From the NCBI RefSeq assembly GCF_041737845.1, contig NZ_JBGSQX010000147.1:1-64000 (forward strand): a stretch of DNA of 64,000 nucleotides, read 5' to 3'. Position 1 is the first letter of the stretch. The number at the start of each line of letters is the position of its first letter. The notes under the pieces were generated by a model. That model saw nothing but the letters and a program-made list of their open reading frames with translations, was not told the DNA's origin and made no database searches. This document shows, one piece after another, positions 1-8,049 of the stretch. The position numbers were made by a program, and so were the translations under genes. The DNA is from Desulfococcus sp041737845 (GTDB lineage: Bacteria; Desulfobacterota; Desulfobacteria; Desulfobacterales; Desulfococcaceae).

Positions 1-2682
1 GGCCGCGGCGCCCCGGGCGCCGTCTGCGGCGGGGCCGATGCTGTCGAATCAGACGGCGTGCGCCGCCTTGCCCTGGTCGTCGGCGTCGGCGAATACAAGA
101 ACCCCAGGGTGCCGGACCTTCCGGGTCCCCCCAATGACGCCCGGCGCTTCTACGAGATGCTGACCGGAAAGAACGGCTACGGCTTTCCCAGAGAAAACGT
201 CTGCATGCTCCTCGACGAAAACGCCACGACGGCCGGGTTCAAGGCCGCGTTCGACAACCTGCTCGTCGCCCGTGCGAGGGAAACCGACGTGGCCGTCATC
301 TTCTACGCGGGGCATGGCTCCCAGGCCCGGGACAAGAACGGCGACGAGCCCGACGAATGGGACGAAACCTTCCTGTTCCACGACGCGCGGACGGACGGCG
401 TCAAAGACCTCCTGGACGACGAGCTGAACCGGATGCTGGCCCGCCTCTATCAACAGACGAAGCACATCACCGTCATCCTGGATTCCTGCAATTCCGGCAC
501 GGCGACCCGGGCCCCGGACGAAGGCACGGCCCTTGCCCGCTTTTTCACGCCCATGGAGGACGATCCTGAGATGCCTGCGGCCGGCGGGGATGCGGGCGAC
601 GGGGGCGGCGGATGGATCACGGAGGCCATGCCGGGGCTCGTCGTGTTGACCGCCGCGACGGACGGCAATCCCGCCCTGGAGAAAAACGGCAAGGGCATCT
701 TTACCGACGCCCTGCTCCGTGTCATGTCGGATGCCGGCGACCCGCCCATGACCTACGCACAGATCGCCAGGCAGGTGCCTGCCCTGGTGGCGGCGGAAAG
801 CCCCCAGATCCCCTATTTTCAGGGAGACCTGACCCGGACGGCTTTAGGAAACCAGCGCCGGAGTTATCCCGTCGCATGGGAGGTGACCGCCGTCGGGCCG
901 CCGATTGCGTTGAGCGGCCCGCCCCTGCCCGGCATCGGGAAAGGGGCGGAGTTTCGCATCTATGACGGCCGGGTGGACGGGGCAGGCACCCGGGACCCCG
1001 GCAAGGCCAGGGCGACCGTCGTGGTGACCGAGATGACCGGATTGAATGCCATGGGGGTGGTTTCATCGGTCGCGGAGAATCGGGGCGCCGTCGCGGAGGG
1101 CGATCTTGCGGTGCTGGTCCGGCCCGCGGATGCCTACACGACCCTGAAGGTTCGGCTCAGGCCCGCGAATGAGGACGGCGGCCTTCCCGAGGAAACCGCC
1201 CGGAAAATCCGGGATCTTGTCGCCCGGAATGCAGAAGCCGGAATGCTCGTTGAACTGGTCGACGGGCCCGGAGACTTCGAACTCGGCATGGTTGACGAGA
1301 ATCGTCTTGGCCTGCGGGGCCCGGAAAACCGCATGAGAAATCTCTACCCCAATGTGGACCAGGAGGTGCCCGACAGCCTGTGGCAGCACGCGCGACAGAA
1401 GGCCCTGCTGCACCTGCGGGGGGAGGGCGGCGGCGATTTTGTCGACAACCAGACCCTCCAGGCCTCCCTGGTCCCGGCCCCGACGGCCAGGCAGAACAAG
1501 TGCGCGGTCGGCGTCTGGCGGCAGGCGGCGCCCAACAGCCACCAGGCGGTCCCGCTCTGCCATGCCTGGAACCTCAAGGTGACGCTCTCGGAAAAAGCCC
1601 CCATACCCCTCCTGGTGGGCGCGCTTATTCTTTCAACGGACGGCGGCATTTTCGCCCTGCCCGGGGATGATCGGAAGGTCCGGCTCCAGCCCGGCGAGAG
1701 CGTCACCTTCGACGCCACAGGGGAGACCTTCCGGGGCATGCCGCCCCTGGATGTCCGGGACCGCATCCTGGTCTTCGGCACGCAGGAAAGCAACCCCGTC
1801 TCCTGGAGCCAGTTCACCCGGACCGCGGCCAGCCGGGGCCCCGGGATGAGCGGGCTTGCCCGGGCGCTCAACCGCTATTTCCAGCCGGGAACCCGGGGCG
1901 TCGGCGTGGTCGCGGAGGAATCGGCGGAAACGACCACCTGGACCCTCAGCACGGTCACCATGGCGGTGGAGGCCAACAACCGGTTTGCCGAAAGGGGCGA
2001 AGGGGCGGCCGGGGCCTTGAACTGGCGCGAATACACCATCGCCAATTTCGATATCCGTCCGTATCTGCCGGCCGATGAAGGGAGCGTGCTGTTCAAGGTG
2101 CTGACGAAAGCGGACTGGCTGGCCAGCGCCTCGGCCCGGGACGGTTTTTCCTACAAGCAGCACGCCTGGACAAAGGCAACGGATGAGGAGAACCTCAAGC
2201 TTGGCATCGACTGCTCCAGGGCCGTCTGGTTCGTCTTCACGCGGTCGGGGGTGCCCTACAACCGGGGGGATCGATATCTCTCGACGGCCATGATGGCGGG
2301 CCGGGGCAGCCCCATGGGCGATGCCTTTGAAAGTTGTTCCGATGACCCGACCCTCGAGATCGGAGATATTCTGGTCTACCGGGACGACGGGCGGGGCGAC
2401 GGCCACGTGGTCATGGTTATTGATCCGGATAAGCGCATTGCGTGGGGCTCCCACGGATGGGACGGCAACCCCCGCGACCTGCCGGTGGAACCGGATACCG
2501 GGGTGGAATACCAGAAGATCAAGTACAAGCCCGACTGGGAACGCTGGGACCGGGGGTCGATGAAGCTCAAGTCCTGCTGGAGATACCGCCGCATCGCCGA
2601 AGAGGGAATCAGCTTCCGCGGTCAGCCGGGCTCAAGGCCCCTGGCCGACATCTGCAATGCCCAGCGGAACTGCGGCAGATAA
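1..2682 (+). CDS. Caspase-fold peptidase (C14-like) with C-terminal NlpC/P60-like domain, 5' partial
   Basis: The frame is open from base 1. The GTG at 58 is probably internal, so the true start and any signal peptide lie upstream of the window. The N-terminal part is a caspase/metacaspase domain: a beta-strand then YAGHGSQ gives the catalytic His (codon 313), and VILDSCNSG gives the catalytic Cys (codon 487). The long middle section (about 950-2050) is not recognised. The C-terminal part reads GIDCSRAVWFVF (Cys codon 2212) and, after a spacer, GDGHVVMVID (His codon 2404), which resembles the Cys-His core of NlpC/P60 peptidoglycan amidases. A two-peptidase fusion is therefore inferred. It is the first visible gene of a co-directional run with a small membrane protein, a FecR lipoprotein and a CHAT lipoprotein, which suggests action in the periplasm or envelope. 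Substrate is unknown. The caspase call is firm; the NlpC/P60 call is moderate. Confidence 0.85.
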   Translation, partial: GRGAPGAVCGGADAVESDGVRRLALVVGVGEYKNPRVPDLPGPPNDARRFYEMLTGKNGYGFPRENVCMLLDENATTAGFKAAFDNLLVARARETDVAVIFYAGHGSQARDKNGDEPDEWDETFLFHDARTDGVKDLLDDELNRMLARLYQQTKHITVILDSCNSGTATRAPDEGTALARFFTPMEDDPEMPAAGGDAGDGGGGWITEAMPGLVVLTAATDGNPALEKNGKGIFTDALLRVMSDAGDPPMTYAQIARQVPALVAAESPQIPYFQGDLTRTALGNQRRSYPVAWEVTAVGPPIALSGPPLPGIGKGAEFRIYDGRVDGAGTRDPGKARATVVVTEMTGLNAMGVVSSVAENRGAVAEGDLAVLVRPADAYTTLKVRLRPANEDGGLPEETARKIRDLVARNAEAGMLVELVDGPGDFELGMVDENRLGLRGPENRMRNLYPNVDQEVPDSLWQHARQKALLHLRGEGGGDFVDNQTLQASLVPAPTARQNKCAVGVWRQAAPNSHQAVPLCHAWNLKVTLSEKAPIPLLVGALILSTDGGIFALPGDDRKVRLQPGESVTFDATGETFRGMPPLDVRDRILVFGTQESNPVSWSQFTRTAASRGPGMSGLARALNRYFQPGTRGVGVVAEESAETTTWTLSTVTMAVEANNRFAERGEGAAGALNWREYTIANFDIRPYLPADEGSVLFKVLTKADWLASASARDGFSYKQHAWTKATDEENLKLGIDCSRAVWFVFTRSGVPYNRGDRYLSTAMMAGRGSPMGDAFESCSDDPTLEIGDILVYRDDGRGDGHVVMVIDPDKRIAWGSHGWDGNPRDLPVEPDTGVEYQKIKYKPDWERWDRGSMKLKSCWRYRRIAEEGISFRGQPGSRPLADICNAQRNCGR

Positions 2683-2710
2683 ACCCGGAAAAAGCCAAGG
2701 GAGGTGCCGA

Positions 2711-3064
2711 ATGGACGAATTCCTGAAATCCAAAGCGATGATGACCCCCGGGGTTGCCGGAGCCGTCACCACGATGATCACCGGGACCCTGGTGAGCCAG
2801 TTCGGGCTGCCGGGAAACTGGACGGGGCTGGTCGTCAGCCTCCTGCTCGGGCTCGTGGTCTGGATCGACAAATCGGTCGCCGTCCATCACCGGATCATTT
2901 ATTACCTCATCAATTCCATGACGATCTATGCCGTAGCCATCGGCGTCAACACGGCCGGGATGGCGATTTCATACAGCAGCGAGCCCGTTTCGGACCCTCC
3001 GGCGATCGAGCGGAACGTGCCGCCCGAACCGGAGCGATTTTTCCAGGAGTGGTTCCGGAGATAG
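2711..3064 (+). CDS. Small hypothetical membrane protein, 117 aa
   Basis: The ATG at 2711 follows AGGGAGGTG at ideal spacing, and the gene starts 28 bases after the caspase gene stops. The protein has a hydrophobic stretch near residues 15-33, another near 36-52 (LVVSLLLGLVVWI), a third around residues 64-85, and a charged, proline-rich tail ending in EWFRR. I do not recognise a family. Its position between two predicted envelope proteins suggests a membrane subunit or anchor of the caspase/FecR/CHAT cluster, but that is inference from context only. Confidence 0.7.
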   Translation: MDEFLKSKAMMTPGVAGAVTTMITGTLVSQFGLPGNWTGLVVSLLLGLVVWIDKSVAVHHRIIYYLINSMTIYAVAIGVNTAGMAISYSSEPVSDPPAIERNVPPEPERFFQEWFRR

Positions 3065-3135
3065 TCGATAGCCGAGCCCGCCATGCTGCTCGGCGCCGGC
3101 AGCTGCCTGAACATTGGATCGGAAAGGACAAGGCC

Positions 3136-4104
3136 ATGAAGCCATCACTGTTTGCCGTGAAAAAGATCGGAGCGATTTTCAGTCTGCTGATGATCGCCCT
3201 GCCGGCCGGGTGTGTTTCACCCCCGAGTGGCGGGGGGAGCGGTCCGGCGAGCGTCGTCGAGATGGACCAGAACACCGACCCCCGCTTTTTTATCCGGAAT
3301 CAGCCCGGGGCGATCGGCCGGCTGAAAACCGCCGGTAATGATGTCCGGCTCGATGGAAAAAGGGTGTTAAGGGATATGCGGATCCAAAACGGCGCTCATG
3401 TTGCCACCGGCCCCGCCAGCGCCGCCATCATCCAATTTTCCCCCGCCGCCGGGATCGACTGCGGGCTTGAAGTCCGCGACTTCAGGCATGGGCGGATCTA
3501 CGGCTCCGCCAAGCGCTGCGGCCATATCGTTTCGACGAATCAGGGCGTCATGGAGACCCCCGGGGCGGAGGCGTCCTACCATGTGGAGACCCGGGACGAC
3601 GGCGAGACCGTCTTCACCGCCATCAACGGGCAGGCCTCGGTCTGGCGCCACGCCAACCCTTCGGACGTGAGGAGGGTGCCCGGTTATCATCAGGTGGTTC
3701 TGTCCCGCGACGGGATCAGCCCCATCCGCAGGGTCACGCCGGGAGAAGTCCAAGCGATGACCCGTTGGCGGAAAAACTTCTGGCGATTGAGGGAAGCTCG
3801 AATAGAGCCCACCCCACCCGCTTCCGACCCGGATTCGCGAGGCGGTATCCTATTAGATATATGGAAAATCTTCGATAATTCAAGGTCACGGGATCGCGTC
3901 ACTCCCTCGGATACGGACAGTCGTCCAAATGCTGAACCGCAATATCCGGATGCGCCAAATACGGACGGTCAATCCAGCGTTGAACCACAATCCCCGGGTG
4001 ACGGCACGGTGAACCCAGGCAGAGTGATACGCATAAAACCTTCGGTTCTGGATCAGAAACCGATCAGGCGGGTTCCCTCGGAGGAGCCAGGGCAGTTGAG
4101 GTAG
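3136..4104 (+). CDS. FecR-domain lipoprotein, 322 aa
   Basis: The ATG at 3136 begins a signal peptide ending in a lipobox (LPAGC, Cys codon 3211), so the mature protein should be lipid-anchored. Residues of about 55-205 resemble the FecR periplasmic domain: GRLKTAGNDVRLDG, then GAHVATGPASAAIIQF, ETPGAEASYHVETRDDG and GQASVWR. The C-terminal third is low-complexity (Pro, Asp, Ser, Asn) and ends with basic residues. FecR domains occur in anti-sigma regulators, but also in stand-alone envelope proteins next to CHAT and caspase genes. No sigma factor gene is adjacent, so I favour a structural or signalling envelope role. The stop is one base before the next ATG, which argues for one transcript with the TPR-CHAT gene. 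Confidence 0.75.
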   Translation: MKPSLFAVKKIGAIFSLLMIALPAGCVSPPSGGGSGPASVVEMDQNTDPRFFIRNQPGAIGRLKTAGNDVRLDGKRVLRDMRIQNGAHVATGPASAAIIQFSPAAGIDCGLEVRDFRHGRIYGSAKRCGHIVSTNQGVMETPGAEASYHVETRDDGETVFTAINGQASVWRHANPSDVRRVPGYHQVVLSRDGISPIRRVTPGEVQAMTRWRKNFWRLREARIEPTPPASDPDSRGGILLDIWKIFDNSRSRDRVTPSDTDSRPNAEPQYPDAPNTDGQSSVEPQSPGDGTVNPGRVIRIKPSVLDQKPIRRVPSEEPGQLR

Positions 4105-4105
4105 A

Positions 4106-7021
4106 ATGAGGAAGATGGAAGCAGATCAGGGTTTCCGGCGCAAAAGCGGTGCTGCGATGCTTGGCCGCGGCGGTGCGATGATTACCCTGCTCCTGTTGGC
4201 AGGGTGCGTTGGGATGCCTGCACCGGCCTCGGTGGACGAGGTCATAAACGCGTATTACCGCCAAGGCCTTGGGGCCTACAACGAGGGGCTGTACCCGCAG
4301 GCCGAGAAGGCCTGGCAAAAAGGCCTTGCGTCGGCCCGGGAAGGGGGGCGCACCGCCCGCGAGGCCGAATTCCTGGTGCGGCTCTCCCAGGCCAACGAAG
4401 GCATGGGGCGGTATGACGCGGCCCTGGCCCATGCGGTCGGGGCCCTCCGCATTCTGGAGGAGGGCGGCGACCGGGAGATGCTGTGCATGGCCCTGATGCA
4501 AAAAGGCCTGGCATGCCGACGAACGGCCCGTTACGCGGCGGCGAGGCCGTACTTCGATCGCGCCCTCATGATCTCCCGCAAACTCAACAACCCGCATCTG
4601 GAAAGCGAGAGCCTGAGAAATATCGCCGCCCTGCTCCAGGATCAGGGGCAGCTCGACGCGGCCCTCCCGCTTTTCAACGAGGCGATCAGCCTGGCGCGGG
4701 CCCATGGGGACGAAAGGAGCGAGGCCCGCAGCCTCAACAACCTCGGCCTCCTCTTCGATGCTCAGGCCGAATACCCGGAGGCCCTTTCCCATCAACAGGC
4801 CTCCCTTGCCCTCCGGAGAAAGACAGGAGACCGGGCCGGAGAGGGAAAGGTCCTGGGGAACATCTGCATCACCTACAACAGACTGAACCAGATCGCCCCG
4901 GCGCTTGCGCATTGCGAGGCTGCCCTGACGATTGCGGAGGAGATCGGGGACCGGCAGCGGGCGGCCAACCATCTCAATAATATCGGCGCCCTCTACCGGG
5001 GCCTGAACCAGCCCCGCAAGGCCCTTCGGTATTACCGGCGCTCCCTCAGGATCAAACGGCAATTAAACGACCCCGCCGGCGAGGCGCGCGCCTTGAACAA
5101 TATCGGCGAGACTTATTGGCGTATGGGGAACCTCGGTGCGGCCGAGGACTATCTGGAGCGGTCTATCGAGATCAAGGCGGCCATCGGCGACCTGCCGGGG
5201 CAGAGCGCATCCTGGCAGAATCTGGCCCTGCTGCACCGGCAGCGGGGAGGGTACCCGCAGGCGAAATCCGCCTACATGAAAGCGCTCTTTTTCAACAGCC
5301 GTGCCGCGCGGCCCGAGCTGATCTGGCGGGCCTACGACGGGTTGAGCTACGTTTACGAAGACCTGTCCATGCCGGACGTGGCGATACTCTACGGCAAGCA
5401 GGCGCTGAAATCGATCCAGAACACCCGCGGCGGGATGGCCGCTATCGAAAAGCCGCTGCGTCTGTCCTACCTATCCGACAAGGCGCGCGTCTACCGGCAT
5501 GTCGCCGACCTGCTCATCCGGCAAGGCCGGCTTCTGGAGGCCCAGCAGGTCTTGTCCCTGCTCAAGGAGGAGGAATATTTGGATTTCCTCGACACCCGCG
5601 GACCCGAGGAGGCATCGGTCGATGATGTCGTGATAACGGTAACGGAGCAGCCGCCGATCGAAAGGCTTGCGGCATTCGACGGTGAGCTGGGCGAACTCGG
5701 CTATGAGATGGACCAACTGGAGACCCGACGGCGCGAGCAGGGCCTTACCCATGAGGAGCAGCGCCGCCTGGACCAGTTGTATGAAAGGGCGGATGAGATT
5801 CAGGAGGCCTTTGAAGCCTACCTTCAGCATCTCGAAGCGAGCTACGAGAACAAAATTGCATTCGGCGAAAAGGACCTGGAAAGCCTTCAGGCCATCCAGG
5901 GAGAGCTGGGGGAATTCAAGAAGCGCACTGCCATCGCGACCTTTCTGGTGTCAGGCGACAGCGTCAGCGTTATTCTGACAGCGCCATCGATCCAGATTCC
6001 GTATCGCATCCCGATCCCCGAAACCGATCTCAATCGATTGGTCTTCTACTTCAGGCAGACCCTGGTCCGTCCCGACCGGGACCCCCGGCCCCAGGCCCGG
6101 GCGCTCTACGATCTTCTGGTGTCGCCCATCGAGCAGGACCTCGCCCGGCTTCAGGTGGAAACCCTGATGGTCTCCCTGGACGGCGCGCTGCGCTACCTGC
6201 CGTTTGCCGCCCTGTTCGACGGAAAGCGCTATCTGGCGGAGCGCTGGAACCTCGCCCTGTTCACCCCGGCCGCCAAAACCCTCTTCGGGGAGAAAAAGAT
6301 CCGGGACCCGCGCATCGCGGGACTGGGCACGAGTGAAGAGATCGCCGGATTCAGCAAACTGCCGGCGGTGGCGGATGAGTTGGACGGGATCGTCAAGGAG
6401 GACGACGAGACCGACCTCAGGGGGGTCCTGCCGGGGAAGGTGCTCCTTAATCAGGCGTTTACCGCCGCCGGCCTGGCCGAGATGCTGGGGCAGGGGTATC
6501 CGCTCATTCATCTGGCCACCCATTTCTCCTTTCGCCCGGGGACCGCGGAGGATTCTTTCCTTCTGCTGGGCGACGGCGGCCGGCTCTCCCTGGCCGAGCT
6601 GGAAAGCAGGCGATATCCCTTTAAATTCATCGATCTGCTGACGCTTTCCGCCTGCGAAACCGCCGTCGGCGGCGAGGATGCCCGGGGAAGGGAGATCGAG
6701 AGCTTTGCCGCCCTCGCCCAGAAACGCGGCGCCGGCGCCATCCTGGCGACCCTGTGGCCGGTGGCCGATGTGAGCACGGGGACCTTCATGCAGTTGTTCT
6801 ATCAGCTTCGCAATGAACACGGATTGAGCAAGGCGGAATCCCTCCGGCAGGTTCAGCAGAAATTTCTGGAGGGCCGCCATGATATGGAGGCCCATGAACG
6901 GGAGCATCGCGGCGTCGTCGTGGCAGACGATGACGAAGGCGCCTTTACGCCGTCGCCTCACGCGCCCTACGCCCATCCCTTCTACTGGGCGCCGTTTATC
7001 CTGATGGGGAATTTTCTGTGA
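4106..7021 (+). CDS. TPR-CHAT lipoprotein (caspase-like peptidase), 971 aa
   Basis: The start ATG at 4106 gives a signal peptide with lipobox LLAGC (Cys codon 4205). Residues of about 45-440 form a run of tetratricopeptide repeats, shown by recurring patterns such as SLNNLGLLFDAQAEYPEAL and ALNNIGETYWRMGNLGAAE. A charged coiled-coil-like stretch follows (about 520-620). The C-terminal third is a CHAT domain, a caspase relative. The catalytic His lies in HLATHFSF (residue 806) and the catalytic Cys in LSACETAVGG (residue 850), followed by the conserved GAGAILATLWPVAD. Both catalytic residues are present, so it should be active. The TPRs probably bind a partner or substrate. It is the last gene of the cluster and ends four bases before the convergent vapC remnant. 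Confidence 0.9.
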   Translation: MRKMEADQGFRRKSGAAMLGRGGAMITLLLLAGCVGMPAPASVDEVINAYYRQGLGAYNEGLYPQAEKAWQKGLASAREGGRTAREAEFLVRLSQANEGMGRYDAALAHAVGALRILEEGGDREMLCMALMQKGLACRRTARYAAARPYFDRALMISRKLNNPHLESESLRNIAALLQDQGQLDAALPLFNEAISLARAHGDERSEARSLNNLGLLFDAQAEYPEALSHQQASLALRRKTGDRAGEGKVLGNICITYNRLNQIAPALAHCEAALTIAEEIGDRQRAANHLNNIGALYRGLNQPRKALRYYRRSLRIKRQLNDPAGEARALNNIGETYWRMGNLGAAEDYLERSIEIKAAIGDLPGQSASWQNLALLHRQRGGYPQAKSAYMKALFFNSRAARPELIWRAYDGLSYVYEDLSMPDVAILYGKQALKSIQNTRGGMAAIEKPLRLSYLSDKARVYRHVADLLIRQGRLLEAQQVLSLLKEEEYLDFLDTRGPEEASVDDVVITVTEQPPIERLAAFDGELGELGYEMDQLETRRREQGLTHEEQRRLDQLYERADEIQEAFEAYLQHLEASYENKIAFGEKDLESLQAIQGELGEFKKRTAIATFLVSGDSVSVILTAPSIQIPYRIPIPETDLNRLVFYFRQTLVRPDRDPRPQARALYDLLVSPIEQDLARLQVETLMVSLDGALRYLPFAALFDGKRYLAERWNLALFTPAAKTLFGEKKIRDPRIAGLGTSEEIAGFSKLPAVADELDGIVKEDDETDLRGVLPGKVLLNQAFTAAGLAEMLGQGYPLIHLATHFSFRPGTAEDSFLLLGDGGRLSLAELESRRYPFKFIDLLTLSACETAVGGEDARGREIESFAALAQKRGAGAILATLWPVADVSTGTFMQLFYQLRNEHGLSKAESLRQVQQKFLEGRHDMEAHEREHRGVVVADDDEGAFTPSPHAPYAHPFYWAPFILMGNFL

Positions 7022-7025
7022 CAGG

Positions 7026-7400
7026 CTATGTTTTCTCGATATATTTTACGCTTTGAATGTCTTTGAAGTGCGCATCTTGTGTCCAAACGAGAGCCCCATG
7101 GGCTTGAGCGGTCGCCAGTATGACGCTGTCGGCAAGGGGCAGCTTGAGTTCGCTTCCGACTTTGGCTGCCCGAAGGGCGATGCTTGCACTCAAGGCGATA
7201 ACCTGCCCTTGATGCATTACGGCAACGACCTGGAGTGCGGCATCTTCACCTCTTTGTTGACGTACGCGTTTGAAAACCTCAAGGATGCAGATGGTTGGTA
7301 CAATGAGCGTGGCTGTATCCTCAATGGCGGATGCGTAGAAATCAGCATGGGCGCCATCGGCAAAATACTCGAGCCAGCCTCAGGAATCCACAAGGTTCAT
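7026..7400 (-). pseudogene. vapC: VapC-type PIN-domain toxin gene interrupted by an in-frame TGA at codon 7
   Basis: The frame begins at ATG 7400-7398, overlaps the antitoxin stop by 4 bases (ATGA) and would encode 124 residues. It reads MNLVDS, then TGA (7382-7380), then GWLEYFADG. The rest is intact: IVPTICILEVFKRV, LPLADSVILATAQAHGALVWTQDAHF and the terminal YIEKT, all typical of a PIN-domain VapC. Relatives that I recall carry Ser or Cys at the stopped position, so one substitution explains the loss. Re-initiation at ATG 7217 would leave only 63 residues without the first catalytic Asp (codon 5). I infer an inactivated toxin next to an intact antitoxin. Selenocysteine insertion is a remote alternative. 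Confidence 0.8.
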
Positions 7401-7603
7401 ATACGATCCATCTCCCGGTCCACATTCGTGTCTATCCCCTTCAGGAACCCTCGCAAGCTTTTGGGGCTTTTGAGAGGGATAAGTTCAATACGATTTTCGT
7501 ATTGGAGGACCTGGAGCTTGGTGCCGGGCTGAATATCCATTGCCTCTCTCATATCACGAGGGATGACGACTTGGAATTTGGGGGAAACAGTGACTGTGTT
7601 CAT
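7397..7603 (-). CDS. vapB: AbrB/SpoVT-type antitoxin (VapB-like), 68 aa
   Basis: The protein starts MNTVTVSPKFQVVIPRD, the swapped-hairpin AbrB/SpoVT DNA-binding fold, with PGTKLQVLQYENRIELIP completing it. The basic and acidic C-terminal tail would bind the toxin. Two ATGs are adjacent (7606 and 7603); GGAGG at about 7611-7615 fits the second better. The gene overlaps the toxin start by 4 bases, as is usual in vapBC pairs. It has its own promoter with a perfect palindrome over the -10 region, consistent with autoregulation. The antitoxin is intact although the toxin reading frame is broken. Confidence 0.85.
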   Translation of the reverse strand: MNTVTVSPKFQVVIPRDMREAMDIQPGTKLQVLQYENRIELIPLKSPKSLRGFLKGIDTNVDREMDRI

Positions 7604-7620
7604 CATGACCTCCATCGATG

Positions 7621-7662
7621 AGTATGTTGACATACTATATCGCAGTCGATCCTTTGATGCAA
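7621..7662 (-). promoter_or_regulatory. vapB promoter with palindromic operator
   Basis: On the minus strand, TTGCAT (7662-7657) and TATAGT (7639-7634) are separated by exactly 17 bases. The palindrome AGTATGT-TG-ACATACT occupies 7621-7636 and overlaps the -10 box. It sits 18 bases upstream of the antitoxin start codon at 7603, which fits an operator for the AbrB-type antitoxin. Confidence 0.7.
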
Positions 7663-8049
7663 GGAGTTGAAAGGGCCTGAAAGCGATGCTCATCTCCAAT
7701 TCTTGATGGGGTATTCCTTTTGGCGGGGGAGGGTTCGCAGGGATCGGCCCCGGCTCCATCAGCGCTCAGGAAGCGCCTGATGGTTCCCCGGGTCCACCGC
7801 CCGTTCCATCCATCTAAGTTCTGAGATAATTCATGAATTTCGATTTGATCGAGGGTATCCGTACCGCCTATTGACCTGCAACAGGCCGGGCCGTGCGTCA
7901 ATTTCATCATTGTCAAGTGAATCGCGCCTGTGGTATGCCCGTCCCATCTGCCACGGCGGACTTTCCGTGATGGGAAGGCCCGCCGTCAGGCCCGGTTTTT
8001 TCCGGCCCGGTCCGTCGCGGGCGAATGTCAACCCTCCAGATTCCGATTG
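7663..8049. other. Intergenic region with no supported gene
   Basis: This stretch lies between the vapB promoter and the MFS gene. Short open frames occur on both strands but none shows a ribosome site or a recognisable protein. GC-rich self-complementary tracts near 7960-8020 could fold, without a T-run. Confidence 0.5.

Noticed and set aside
7375..7400. Selenocysteine at the vapC TGA
   Set aside because: No PIN-domain selenoprotein is known to me and relatives have ordinary residues there; a nonsense mutation is simpler.
7053..7532. 159-codon plus-strand frame across the vapBC region
   Set aside because: It is antisense to clear PIN-domain and AbrB-type proteins and has no ribosome site.
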